Below, in pieces: positions 27,956 to 37,889 of a stretch of 64,000 bases of DNA. The notes below the pieces were generated by a model. The model saw only the letters and a program-made list of their open reading frames with translations, was not told the origin of the DNA and searched no databases. Position numbers and translations under genes: made by a program. How positions within the stretch are numbered: the first letter of the stretch is position 1; each line of letters begins with the position of its first letter. Origin of the DNA: CAVSJR01 sp963728285 (GTDB lineage Bacteria; Actinomycetota; UBA4738; HRBIN12); contig CAVSJR010000003.1 in the NCBI GenBank assembly GCA_963728285.1, positions 558,001-622,000 on the forward strand, given 5' to 3'.

Positions 27956-29635
27956 ATGGACATCGCCGACCAGCAACCGGCCGAGCGTCTGTCTCGGCGG
28001 CAGCGACGCGAGGACCGCAAGGTCCAGCGCCGGCCGACGGGTGCGCCCCCTCCGCTCCCCCGCGAGCTCGGAAAGAGCGGCAGGTTCTGGCTCGGCATGA
28101 TCGGGCTGTTCGTCCTGATCCCATCATCGTCGCGGTCACGTCATCCGCGGCCATGCGAATACCCAGCTCGATACCTGGATCCTGGAGGGGTTCGCCCGCG
28201 TCCGGACCGCGCTGCTTGACGGATCTGATGGAGGCGTACTCGACCCTGGGGACGCGGATGTCGGTACGCATCCTCCGCTGGGGGATCATCATCGCCCTGA
28301 TCGTGTTCCGGCGGTGGCGGCACCTGGTCGTGTTCGTCGGCTCCATCATCGCCCTCGAGACGATCGTCGGCGCCATCGCGCTGATCTTCTACCGACCGCG
28401 CCCGTTCAACGTCGAGATCCTGGTGGGGTGGTCGGGGCCGAGCCTTCCGTCGAGGACCATCGCGTCGCTCGCGATCACGTTGATCGGCATCGCCTACACG
28501 CTCATCGTTCCCGGCAAGCCGCGGGAGACCGCCAAATGGGTCATCGGCGTGCTGGTCTCGCTCTACGCGTTGGCGTTGCTGTACCTCGCGGCCAACAATC
28601 CCTCGGACGTCGTCTTCGGGGCGATCCTCGGCATCGGGGTGGGCGTCATGGCGTTCCGGATGTTCACGCCCAACGAGGTGTTCCCCGTGGCGTACGGGAA
28701 GGGCAAGGCCGCCCACTTGGACGTGGGGGGACGCCGCGGCGAGGCCATCAAGCAGGCGATCCACGAGCAGCTGGGGCTTCGGGTCACGGCGCTGAAGCCG
28801 GTCGGATTGGAGGCATCGGGAGGATCCTCGCCCGTGCGGGTGACGGTGCTCGACGACGAGGGCGAGCGTCACCTTTTCGCCAAGGTGTTCGCCAAGACGC
28901 ACGTCCGATCGGATCGCTGGTACAAGCTCGGGCGCACCATCCTCTACGGCGGCCTGGAGGATGAGTCCTCGTTCAAGACCGTGCGCCGCATCGTGGAGTA
29001 CGAGGACCACATGCTCCGGTTGATGCGCGACGCCGGCATCCGAATCGCGAAGCCCTACGGCATCGTCGAGATCACGCCCGAGGCGGAGTACATGCTCATC
29101 ACCGAGTTCTTCGACGGCGCCGAGGAGATCGGAAAGTCCGAGATCGACGAGGGCATCATCGACCAGGGACTGGGCCTCGTCCTCAAGATGTGGGACGCGG
29201 GGCTCGCCCACCGGGACCTGAAGCCGGCGAACCTCATGGTCCGCGACGGCGAGCTCCTGTTGATCGACACGGGCTTCGCGCAGGTGCGGCCGTCCCCGTG
29301 GCGCCAGGCGATCGACCTCGCGAACATGATGCTCGTCCTCGGGCTGCGGTCGGACGCGCAAACGGTGTACGAGCGCGCGCTCGAGGTCTTCACGCCCGAT
29401 GAGGTCGCCGAGGCGTTCGCCGCGACCCACGGGATCGCCAGCCCCAGCCAGCTCCGGTCCGAGCTGAAGGGCGACCAGCGCGACCTCGTCGACGAGTTTC
29501 GGTCGCTCGCGCCGTCGCGGCGGCGGATCCCCATCCAGGTGTGGTCGTTCAAGCGAGTGTTGGTCACGATCGGCGTGGTGCTCATCTCGCTGATCGCGTT
29601 CGGGCTCGTCGCAGGGCAACGCGAGGATCCTGTGA
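27956..29635 (+). CDS. Membrane protein: degenerate PAP2-like domain fused to a protein-kinase-like domain (frame breaks)
   Basis: After a basic cytoplasmic N-terminus (RRQRREDRKVQRR) come about six membrane helices resembling a PAP2 phosphatase, with YRPRPFNVEI retained but PSRT where PSGH is expected and NNPSDVV where the second His should be, so it is probably inactive. A kinase-like domain follows: HLFAKVFAK (ATP lysine), AHRDLKPANLM (catalytic Asp), IDTGFA (DFG variant). A last membrane helix ends the chain. The frame shifts near 28120 and 28215 and probably just before the end, where a TGA overlaps the next GTG. Start ATG lies 7 bases after TAGGCT. Substrate unknown; related annotations are lipid/LPS kinases. 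Confidence 0.75.
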
Positions 29636-30202
29636 GGAGGCTCGGCGGTTCGGCGCTCGGGGTGCTCGCCTTGATCTCGCTCGCCGCCTGTGAGGCGGAC
29701 ACGACACCGGGGACGCCCAGGTGCGACGCCCCCGGGGACGCAATGGTCCTCGTCGCCCAGTCCGTTCCGTCGGCCACCCAGCTCCCCTGCGTCGCGGAGC
29801 TGCCCGCCGGATGGCGGTTCGAGGAACAGCAGGTCGCCAGCCGCATCACCATGTTCTGGCTCGGCTCGGACATCGCGGGGACCCACGCCGTGCAGGTCGA
29901 GCTCCATGCCCGGCTGCGACATCGCCGGCGCCGTCTCCGTGCCCTCGACGGCCGACGACGAGCTCGGGCTCGAGCGATTCGACAGGCCGGAGCAGCTGCG
30001 TCCCCTGCGGCTCGTTCGCTTCTACCGGTTCGAGGGCGGGTGCATCGTCTATCGATACGCGTTCTCGTCGGCCGCCCCCTCCGCCCTCCAGTTCGAGGCG
30101 GACGAGGCGCTGAGCTTCCTTCCGCGGGCGGACGTCGTACAGTCGGTCGCGAAGGACTACGGACTCAAGCTCTGTGGAGCCGGCGTTTCCTGCGCCGGAT
30201 AG
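29632..30202 (+). CDS. Putative lipoprotein between the kinase and PAP2 genes (frame break)
   Basis: The GTG (GAGG five bases upstream) starts a signal peptide GSALGVLALISLAAC with lipobox LAAC. The following domain contains LPAGWRFEEQQVASRITMFW, PGCDIAGAVSVPSTADDELG and GGCIVYRYAFSS, with several Cys. A one-base shift near 29910 separates the two halves. It could also be read as a continuation of the kinase, but the signal peptide argues for a separate protein. I recognise no named family. Position implies a shared role with the flanking membrane proteins. Confidence 0.65.
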
Positions 30203-30211
30203 GCTGAACGG

Positions 30212-30922
30212 GTGCTGCGAGACCACCGGCGGGCCCTGGCGTATTCGGCCGCGCTGCTCGTGGCGACGGCGGTGCTATTCGCGATCGTAGGGGCGAATCC
30301 TCGCCATCCCGTGATCCAGCCGCTCGACGATCGCTGGTACGCGGCGATGAACGACCTTCGCTCGCCGGCCGCCACGTTCCTGGCGAAGGTCCTCGATCTC
30401 CTCGGCGGCGTCTACGTCACATTGCCGATCCGGATCGGCGTCGCCGTCTGGCTCATCGCGCGACGACGCTGGCGCGCTTTCGCGACGTGGGTGCTCACGT
30501 GGGCGCTGTCGGAGATCACGGTCACGATGGTGAAGATGTGGTTCGATCGCCCGAGGCCTCCCGGGCAGCTCGTGCCGACGTCCGGATCCTCGTTCCCCTC
30601 CGGACACGCGACCGCGGTCGCCGCCACGGCGGTGGCGCTCGTGCTCGTCCTGCTTCCCGAGGGATCCACGCGGCGAAAATGGGAGGCCGCGGCGATCGCC
30701 GTCACCTTCTTCATGTCGCTCTCGCGAACGTATCTGAACGCCCACTGGTTCTCCGACGTCCTCGCGGGAAGCCTCCTCGGCGCGGGGATCGCGATCCTCT
30801 CCGCGGGCATCTCGACCGAGGTCCGAGACATCGTCGTACGTCGCGAGGCGAGGAAGGCGCCGCCGGGTGATGCGAACGATCATCGCCAAGCGCCCGACAT
30901 CACGCCGACGGCGCCAGGATGA
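30212..30922 (+). CDS. PAP2 family membrane phosphatase
   Basis: A 236-residue multi-pass protein with complete acid-phosphatase motifs: KMWFDRPRP (motif 1), SSFPSGHAT (motif 2, catalytic His) and SRTYLNAHWFSDVLAG (motif 3, nucleophile His and Asp). Such enzymes dephosphorylate lipid phosphates or undecaprenyl pyrophosphate at the outer face of the membrane. The GTG lies 6 bases after TAGGCT, whose first three bases are the stop of the previous gene. The 3' end overlaps the convergent truB by about 23 bases. Confidence 0.92.
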   Translation: MLRDHRRALAYSAALLVATAVLFAIVGANPRHPVIQPLDDRWYAAMNDLRSPAATFLAKVLDLLGGVYVTLPIRIGVAVWLIARRRWRAFATWVLTWALSEITVTMVKMWFDRPRPPGQLVPTSGSSFPSGHATAVAATAVALVLVLLPEGSTRRKWEAAAIAVTFFMSLSRTYLNAHWFSDVLAGSLLGAGIAILSAGISTEVRDIVVRREARKAPPGDANDHRQAPDITPTAPG

Positions 30923-31786
30923 CCTCCGGACGGGCCTTCGTTCCGTCGTCCCGATAGACGCCGAGAAGTCGGCCGTCGGGCGAGAACGCGCCGTAGGGGC
31001 CGTCGATGCCCGCCGGCCCGAGGATCCGGCCGTGGCCGGCGGCGACGGCCTCCTCCGCCGACAGGTCGATCCGCGGCAGGTGGGCGACGGCGCGTTCGAG
31101 CGAGAGGGGGACCCCGGGCGCCTCGGGCTGCGTGGCGTCGGACAGCTCGAAGGGGCCGATCCGGGTGCGCACCAGCCGGCGGAGATGCGCGCCGCAGCCG
31201 AGGGCCCGGCCGAGATCGGCGACGAGGACGCGGACGTAGGTTCCGCTGGAGCACGTGACGCGAACGTCGGCGTCTCGCTCGCCGTCGAACGAGAGCACCT
31301 CGAAGGCGTCGACGCGGATCCATCGAGCGGGGGCGTCCACCGCGGTCGCCTCGTCGGGCCGCTCGGTACATCGGCCGTCCTCCGACCTTCACCGCCGAGT
31401 ATGCCGGCGGCGTCTGGACGCGACTCCCCCACCATGGCCTCGGCGGCCCGGGCGACGGCCTCCCTCGTCACCGAGACATCCGACGTCGCGACGATCTCTC
31501 CGTCGGCATCGAGCGTGTCGGTCTCCTCGCCGAGCCGGGCGGTTCCCTCGTAGGTCTTGTCGAGGTCCGAGAGGAATCGGAGCAGGCGCGTCGCGCGCCC
31601 GACGCCGACGACCAGCAGCCCCGTCGCGAGGGGATCGAGGGTGCCCGCGTGGCCCACCTTCCGCGTGCCGAGCGCGCGTCGGACGACGTCCACGACGTCG
31701 TGGGAGGTCACGCCCCTGGGCTTGTCGATGAGCAGGAGCCCTTCCGGCGCAGGAGGCCTCGGCGCGCCCGCGGCGCCCCGGCTCAC
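30900..31786 (-). CDS. truB: tRNA pseudouridine-55 synthase (two frame breaks)
   Basis: Isomerises U55 in the T loop of tRNAs. Seen: LLLIDKPRGVTSHDVV, KVGHAGTLDPLATGLLVVGVG with catalytic Asp, YEGTARLGEETDTLDADG, then in a second frame TPPAYSAVKVGGRPMYR, then in a third VTCSSGTYVRVLVADLGRALG and the C-terminal PUA-like end. Extra bases near 31400 and 31345 account for both shifts; corrected length is about 294 residues. The GTG overlaps the nrnA stop (GTGA). Confidence 0.93.
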
Positions 31787-32775
31787 CGCAGGGCGGGCTC
31801 GCCGCGCAGCGCCCCGGACATCCGGTCGACCGTCTCCGCGAGCCCGTGCTGGGAGGTGTAGCCCGCCGCGAGCCGGTGACCACCGCCCCCGAAGGCGGCC
31901 GCCACCGCGGCGACGTCGTGTCCGCCGCGCGAGCGGAGGCTGACCTTGAACCGGCCGTCGCGCTGCTGCTTGATCACCGCCGCCACGTCGGCCTCGCGGG
32001 CGGTTCGCAGGACGTCGATGAGGTCGTCGGCCTCCGCGGGATGGATGCCTGCGCCGCTGAGGTCGGCCTGCGTCAGGTAGGTCCAGACGAGATCGCTGGC
32101 CGGGTCCAGCTGGGCGCGCTGGAGCGCGGTCCCGAGCAGCCGCACGTAGGCGAACGCGGTGTCCTCATACAGCGCCTGCACGATCCGCGTGTGGTCGAAG
32201 GCATGCTCACGCAGCTTCGCGGCCACGCGCAACACCTCGGGCGTCGTCGCCTGATACTGGAACCGCCCGGTGTCGGTGACCAGCCCCGCGTAGAGGCACA
32301 TCGCCGCCTCGTCGGTCAGCCCCCCGCCGAGGCGCTCGATCAGCCGGTACACCACCTCCGCCGTGGAGGAGGCGCGCGGATCGATCACCGGGATGGTTCC
32401 GAGCCCTTCGTTGCTCACGTGATGATCGATCCAGATGAGCTCCCGCGCCTTCGACGCCGGACCCGCGAGCGGTCCGAGGCGGTCGATCGCAGCGCAGTCG
32501 AGCGTGACCATCACATCGGGCCGTCGAGGGAAATCCTTGGCCTCGACCAGTCGATCGCTGCCGGCGAGCAGCGCCGCCCACCTCGGCGGCTCCAGCGGCT
32601 CGTTGCCGAACGAGCACACCACCTCGACACCCTTCTCCCTGAGGTACGCGGCGAGGCCGAGCATGGACCCGAGGGCATCGGCGTCCGGATTCACGTGACA
32701 CGCCATGGCGACGTTGGGCGCGGAGCGCAGCACCTCCGCCGCTCGGTCGAGCGCCCCGGAGACGTCGGGCGACAT
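31783..32775 (-). CDS. nrnA: DHH/DHHA1 phosphoesterase, NrnA-like oligoribonuclease / pAp phosphatase
   Basis: Degrades nanoRNAs and 3'-phosphoadenosine 5'-phosphate. The 330-residue product has DHH-family motifs CHVNPDADALGSMLGL, TLDCAA, WIDHHVSNE and VTDTGRFQY, and a DHHA1 end with FGGGGHRLAAGYT. The ATG of MSPDVSG has GGGAG upstream; an in-frame upstream start is possible. It lies between rbfA and truB as in most actinobacteria. Confidence 0.93.
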   Translation of the reverse strand: MSPDVSGALDRAAEVLRSAPNVAMACHVNPDADALGSMLGLAAYLREKGVEVVCSFGNEPLEPPRWAALLAGSDRLVEAKDFPRRPDVMVTLDCAAIDRLGPLAGPASKARELIWIDHHVSNEGLGTIPVIDPRASSTAEVVYRLIERLGGGLTDEAAMCLYAGLVTDTGRFQYQATTPEVLRVAAKLREHAFDHTRIVQALYEDTAFAYVRLLGTALQRAQLDPASDLVWTYLTQADLSGAGIHPAEADDLIDVLRTAREADVAAVIKQQRDGRFKVSLRSRGGHDVAAVAAAFGGGGHRLAAGYTSQHGLAETVDRMSGALRGEPALR

Positions 32776-32785
32776 GCTCCCGGCC

Positions 32786-33151
32786 TCAGCGTTCACGCTC
32801 GGCCTCATGGAGCTTGCGGATCAGGTCCTCGATGTGTTGGGCCTCCTCGATCGTCGGATCCTCCTGGAAGTGCAGCTCGGGCAGGAACTTCAGCCGTACC
32901 TGCCGCCCGATCTCCGAGCGCAGATGCGGCGTCGCCGATCGCAGGCCCGCCCGCGTGGCGGCGCGTTCCCGATCGTCGCCGTAGGTCGTGTAGAAGGCCC
33001 ATGCGTTTCGCAGGTCCGGCGTCACCCTCACCCCCGTGATCGTCACGAACCCGATCCGAGGATCCTTCAGCCTGGGGAGCGCCTCCGCCAGCACCTCCCT
33101 GAACTCCTCCGACACGCGCGCGGGACGGGCTCCCTGGGTCATGGTCCTCAT
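32786..33151 (-). CDS. rbfA: 30S ribosome-binding factor A
   Basis: Late 30S maturation and cold-adaptation factor. 121 residues with the KH-like core: RVSEEFREVLAEAL, LKDPRIGFVTITGVRVTPDL and LRSEIGRQVRLKFLPELHF. The ATG overlaps the stop of the upstream gene (ATGA) and has GGAGGACGA before it. Confidence 0.95.
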   Translation of the reverse strand: MRTMTQGARPARVSEEFREVLAEALPRLKDPRIGFVTITGVRVTPDLRNAWAFYTTYGDDRERAATRAGLRSATPHLRSEIGRQVRLKFLPELHFQEDPTIEEAQHIEDLIRKLHEAERER

Positions 33152-33444
33152 TCGTCCTCCGGATAGTGGAGCGACAGCTCCGCCTCGATCACGTCCACGC
33201 CCGGGTGCCGCTCGACGAAGCGCTCGATCTCGTGCATCACCCTCCGGGCGTGATACTGCTCCGCGGCGACGGCCGCGACCGCCACCGCGGCACGTTGCCA
33301 CAGCTCCTGGTGATCCACCTCGGCGACCGACACATTGAACTTGGATCGCAGCCTCGCGTTCAGCGTCTTCACCACGTGCCGCTTCTCCTTGAGCGACCCG
33401 GATCCGGGGATCCGCAGGTCGAACCGCTCCACCGCGACGAGCAT
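33148..33444 (-). CDS. DUF503 family protein YlxP
   Basis: 98 residues, the usual size. The N-terminus MLVAVERFDLRIPGSGSLKEKR and SKFNVSVAEVDHQELWQRA are typical of the family, which is regularly encoded between infB and rbfA and has been linked to ribosome function; the biochemical role is not established. ATG has GAGGAA upstream. Confidence 0.9.
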   Translation of the reverse strand: MLVAVERFDLRIPGSGSLKEKRHVVKTLNARLRSKFNVSVAEVDHQELWQRAAVAVAAVAAEQYHARRVMHEIERFVERHPGVDVIEAELSLHYPEDE

Positions 33445-33484
33445 TTCCTCAGCCCCTCCGAGCCCGGCCGGCCCCGGTCGGGCC

Positions 33485-35673
33485 TCAGAGCGAGCGCGCC
33501 ACCTCGCGGACCTCGTAGGCCTCGATGATGTCGCCCTCCTTCACATCTTGGAAGTTCTCGATCCCGATGCCGCACTCATAGCCCTGCGCCACCTCGCGAG
33601 CGTCGTCCTTGAACCGGCGGAGCGAACCGATCCGCCCGTCGTAGACGATGACGCCGTCGCGGACGACGCGAGCGCGGGATCCGCGCGTGATCGTTCCGTC
33701 GAGGACGTAGCAGCCGGCGACGAGGCCGATGCGGGGAACCCGGAACGTGGCGCGAACCTCGGCGCGGCCACGGTCCTCCTCCCGCTGTTCCGGCGCGAGC
33801 AGCCCGCTCAACGCCTGTCGCACGTCCGAGATCGCCTCGTAGATCACGCGGTACAGGCGGACGTCCACGCCCTCCTTCTCCGCGAGCGCGCGGGCGTTGG
33901 CGTCGGGGCGCACGTTGAACCCGATGACGATGGCCTTGGAGGCCAGGGCCAGGGCGATGTCGTTCTCGGTGATCCCGCCGGCGGCGCTGTGGATGACCCG
34001 GATGCGCACCTCGTCCTGCGGCAGCTTGAGGAACGCGTCCGCGAGCGCGCCGAGGGAGCCCTGCACATCGGCCTTCAGCACGAGGTTCAGCTCCGGCACC
34101 TCGGCGTCGGCCGCCTGCTCCATCAGGTCGGCGAGCGTCGGCGGCCGGGAGCTCACGACGAGCTCCGCGGCACGGACGCGGGATTCCCGTTCCTGCGCGA
34201 CGTGCCGCGCCGCACGCTCGTCCGCGACCTCGCGAACGTCGTCTCCGGCGTTGGGCACGGCCGACCAGCCCAGGATCAGGACCGGCTTGCTCGGCCCGGC
34301 GTGCTCCACCGCCATGCCGTTCTCGTCCTGCATCGCGCGGATCCTCGCGTACGCCGTCCCGGACACGAGCACGTCGCCCACGTCGAGCGACCCTCGCTGC
34401 ACGAGCGCCGTGGCGACCGGGCCGCGCCCCTTGTCGAGGTTCGCCTCGATGACGGTGCCCCTTGCGCGGCCGGCCGGATCGGCCTTCAGCTCCTCCAGGT
34501 CGGCCACCAGCAGGATCGTCTCGAGCAGGGTATCGATGTTGGTCTTGGCCTTCGCCGAGACATCGACGAACTCCGTCTCGCCTCCCCACTCGACGGGGAC
34601 GACGCCGTGCTCGACCATCTGCTGGCGCGCGCGCTGCGGATCCGCCTCGGGCTTGTCGACCTTGTTGACGGCCACGATGATCGGCACCCCCGCGGCCTTC
34701 GCGTGGTCGAGCGCCTCGACGGTCTGAGGCATGACGCCGTCGTCGGCCGCGACGACGAGGACCACGATGTCGGTGACCTGGGCGCCGCGCGCCCGCATCG
34801 CGGTGAAGGCCTCATGGCCGGGCGTGTCGATGAAGGTGATCTCCCTTGCCTGCGTGCGTACCTGATAGGCGCCGATGTGCTGGGTGATCCCTCCGAACTC
34901 CCCGGAGACCACGTCCGTGCTCCGGATCGCGTCCAGCAGGCGGGTCTTCCCGTGATCCACGTGGCCCATCACCGTCACGACGGGTGGGCGTGGCTCCAGC
35001 CTCGACGCGTCGACGTCGTCCTCTGCGTCCGCGTCGCCCAGGTCGTCGGCCACGTCGACGACCTCGACGTCGTAGCCGAGCTCGGCGCCGACGAGGTTCA
35101 GCGCGTCGTCGGACAGCGAGGTGGTCGCCGAGGCCATCTCGCCCATCCCCATCAGGACCTTGACGACATCGACGGGGCTGCGGCCGGTCCGATCCGCGAG
35201 CTCCTGGGCGGTCGCCGCACGGCCGATGCGCAGCGTGGGCAGCGACGTGGCCGGCGCAGCGGCGGGCGGGGCCTGCGCGGATCCGGCGCCGGGACCGTCC
35301 TCCGGCGACGCGGCGCGTGCGGCGGCCGGCTGGGCAACGGGTTCCGCGACGCCGGCTCGGCGACCGCCGCGGCCGGCTGCGTGGGCGCGGCAGTGGACGC
35401 CGGTGAGCTCGCCGCGGGCTCGGGCGTCGGAGCGGAGGCGGCGGGCTTGGCCTTGGGCTTCGCTCGCGACCTTGCCTTGGGCTTGGGCTCCTCGACCGCC
35501 GCCCTGACTCGCTGGCCGGGAACGGCGTGTCCTCCGGATGCCCGCAGGCGAGGCACGGCCTCGTCGGGCACGGCGGAGGAGGCGGTACGGCCGCCCAGGC
35601 CCATCTCCTCCAGGGCGGCGATCACCTCCTTGCTCGTGACGCCGAGCTCCTTCGCCAGTTCGTGAACCCTCAC
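33485..35673 (-). CDS. infB: Translation initiation factor IF-2 (frame break in the N-terminal linker)
   Basis: GTPase that positions initiator tRNA on the 30S subunit. N-terminus MRVHELAKELGVTSKEVIAAL (IF2_N), an Ala/Pro/Lys-rich linker, a second IF2_N-like segment, then the G domain with GHVDHGKTRLL, DTPGHEAF, NKVDKPEA and SAKAKT, and domains II-IV. A base is missing near 35355 in the linker; the corrected frame reads AEPVAQPAAARAASPEDG. GTG start with GAGGAG upstream overlaps the ylxR stop. About 730 residues, short for an actinobacterium because of the short linker. Confidence 0.95.
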
Positions 35674-35948
35674 GTTCTCCTCACGATCCTTCCGATCTCT
35701 GCCAGTAGCCTAGCGGCTTCGTCCGGACCGGCGCTCGCCCGCAGCGCCGCAACGAGCCTCCGGTCCGATCCGGCCGCGCCCGCGCATTCGGGCCGCGGAT
35801 GGACGTGGGCCCCGCGGCCAGGCGCCGACCCCCGGGGATCCAGCCGGACCCCTCCCTCGGGCGTTCGAGCAACCCGAATCAGCTCACCCTTGGGAGCCCG
35901 GGCGCGGCATCCGATGCACGTTCGCACCGGCTCCCGGCGGGCGGCCAC
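35670..35948 (-). CDS. YlxR family protein (DUF448)
   Basis: A small basic protein of about 92 residues with RTCIGCRARAPKGELIRV and the GRGAHVHPRPEC segment of the YlxR family (RNA-binding fold; proposed regulator or RNase P-related factor in some bacteria). The GTG starts one base after the nusA TGA and AAGGACTGAG upstream serves as ribosome binding site. Its stop overlaps the infB GTG. Confidence 0.88.
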   Translation of the reverse strand: MAARREPVRTCIGCRARAPKGELIRVARTPEGGVRLDPRGSAPGRGAHVHPRPECAGAAGSDRRLVAALRASAGPDEAARLLAEIGRIVRRT

Positions 35949-35949
35949 C

Positions 35950-37270
35950 TCAGTCCTTCGAGGCCTCCGATGCCTCCGCCTCCGCGAGCTCCGGCGTCTC
36001 CACGGTGGCGGCCACCTCGGAGGCGTCCTCCGTCCCGGCGGGAGGCGACGCCCGAGGACGCGGCCTCGCCGGCGGCGGACACCTCGGCCGGCGCGGAGGA
36101 GGGCTCCGGTGCGGAGTCGGGCGCGATCGCCGTGCCCTGCTCGGGCACGTCCCCCGACGGCTCGGCGACGTCCTGCGGGGCCGGGGCCTGAACGGCCGGC
36201 CGCCGCTGCTCCTCGCTGAACTGCGACTCGGACTTGATGTCGATGCGCCATCCGGTCAGTCGTGCGGCCAGGCGCGCGTTCTGCCCCTCCTTGCCGATCG
36301 CGAGCGACAGCTGGTAGTCGGGCACGATCACCAGCGCCGTTTGCGTCGAGTCGTCGGTCCGGACCTCCTTCACCTTGGCCGGCTGCAAGGCGTTCGCGAC
36401 GAATTCGCCGGGATTCGAGCTCCACGGGACGACGTCGATCTTCTCGCCGCGCAGCTCCGTCACCACGTTTCGCACGCGCCCGCCCTTGGGCCCGACGCAC
36501 GCGCCGACCGGGTCCACGGCCGGCTCGTTGGATGCGACGGCGATCTTCGAACGATGCCCGGGCTCCCGCGCGACCGCCTTGATCTCCACGATGCGCTCCG
36601 CGATCTCCGGGACCTCCAGCTCGAACAGCTTCTTGAGCAGTCCGGGGTGGGTCCGGGAGACGACGATCTGCGGCCCCTTCGATCCCTTGCGAACCTCCGT
36701 GATGTAGGCCTTCAAACGCTCGCCGTTTCGGTATGGCTCGCTTGGCACCTGCTCGGCCTGCGGGAGCAACGCCTCGACCTTTCCGAGATCCAGCAGCGTG
36801 TAGCGGCGCTCGGACTGCTGGACGATGCCCGTCACGACGTCGCCCTCCCGGCCGGCGAATTCCTCGTAGGTCATCTCCCGCTCCGCGTCGCGGAGCTTCT
36901 GGAAGATCACCTGCTTCGCCGTCTGTGCCCCGATGCGGCCCTTGAACTCGTCGGTGACCACGACCTCCTTCTCGGAGATCACCTTCACCTCGGGCGGGAC
37001 CGGTTCGCCCGCCTCCTCGCCGGGCTCCTCCTCCGCCGCGGGTGGCTCGACCTCCTCCAGCTCCTGCAGCCACACGCGGAGGTCGCCGGACTCCGGATCG
37101 ATCTGTGCCCGCACGCCGAAGCTCTCCTCGTCGAGGTCGGGGTTGTTCTGCTTCCACCACGACTTGTACGCGGACGCCATCGCCTCCTCGAGGCCGGAAA
37201 GGATGGTCTCGAAGGCGATCCCCTTCTCGCGCTCCAATTCGCGGAGCGCCGCGATCATCTCGGCGTTCAT
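35950..37270 (-). CDS. nusA: Transcription termination/antitermination factor NusA (frame break near the C-terminus)
   Basis: RNA polymerase-associated factor for pausing, termination and antitermination. NusA N-terminal domain (MNAEMIAALRELEREKGIAFETILSGLEEAM), S1 domain (GDVVTGIVQQSERRYTLLDLG), and two KH domains (GACVGPKGGRVRNVVTEL; SLAIGKEGQNARLAARL). The acidic Ala/Pro/Glu-rich C-terminus changes frame by one base near 36035; the restored end reads ELAEAEASEASKD before TGA. ATG overlaps the rimP stop (ATGA) with AGGAG upstream. Confidence 0.95.
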
Positions 37271-37738
37271 GTGGTGCTCCTGTTCTTCTCCGTGTCCCAG
37301 TCGAACACGGTGCGCGCGGACCGGATGTCCGCGTAGGGGACGCGCAGCTCACCGCCGTCGGTGGCCACGACGATGGCCTCCGCGTCGGCCGCGACCAGCG
37401 CGCCGTGGTGGGTCCGTGCTCCGTTCAGCGGCTCGGCCGTCGTCAGCTTGACCCGCTCGCCGACGTGACGCGCGAAGTGCCGCGGCTCACGCAGCGGACG
37501 TTCGATTCCGGGGGACGACACCTCGAGCTCGTAGGGGCCCGGAGCGAACCCCTCCAGATCGAGGCGGCGGGAGATCTGCTCGGACAGCGCCGGAGATCGT
37601 GTCCAGGTCCACGCCGCCCTCCTCCCGCTCGATCGTCACGCGCAGGACCCGGCGGCCGCTCTCCCGGCCGAACGCGACCTCCACCAGCTCCAGCCCGGCC
37701 GATTCCACCACCGGCCCGACCAGCGCCTCCACGTCCAC
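37267..37738 (-). CDS. rimP: Ribosome maturation factor RimP (frame break)
   Basis: Needed for 30S assembly. First part: ESAGLELVEVAFGRESGRRVLRVTIEREEGGVDLD; after one extra base near 37588 the frame continues ALSEQISRRLDLEGFAPGPYELEVSSPGIERPL, the family signature, then the SH3-like C-terminal domain. About 157 residues corrected. The GTG has GAGGGG upstream and is the first gene of the operon. Confidence 0.92.
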
Positions 37739-37750
37739 TCTCGCCCCTCG

Positions 37751-37776
37751 AAAAAGAAAGTGGGCGCGAGCCCACT
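37751..37776 (-). terminator. Intrinsic terminator in the leader of the rimP-nusA-infB operon
   Basis: AGTGGGC and GCCCACT form a 7-bp stem with a 4-base loop followed, in the direction of transcription, by TTCTTTTT. It lies between the operon promoter and the rimP ribosome binding site, so it acts as an attenuator, not as the end of another gene: the upstream subtilase gene ends before the promoter and no gene is left to terminate. Confidence 0.85.
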
Positions 37777-37806
37777 TCCGGTACGCCGACTCCTGTGTTG
37801 GTTCCG

Positions 37807-37812
37807 AGTATA
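37807..37812 (-). promoter_or_regulatory. -10 box of the rimP-nusA-infB operon
   Basis: TATACT on the minus strand, close to the consensus, about 70 bases upstream of the rimP start. No good -35 hexamer is visible. The transcript start would be near 37800, giving a leader of about 60 bases that contains the terminator. Confidence 0.6.
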
Positions 37813-37889
37813 CCGAAGTAGCCCTCATATGGGCTGCGACCTGCGCGGTCGGGCATTCGGCGAGGCGGCTTGCGGACTGCGGTCCGGCG

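Noticed and set aside
28153..30207. A single protein joining the kinase-like domain to the following lipoprotein
   Set aside because: The second part begins with a GTG, a GAGG site and a complete lipoprotein signal peptide with LAAC; an overlapping TGA in another frame is the likely kinase stop.
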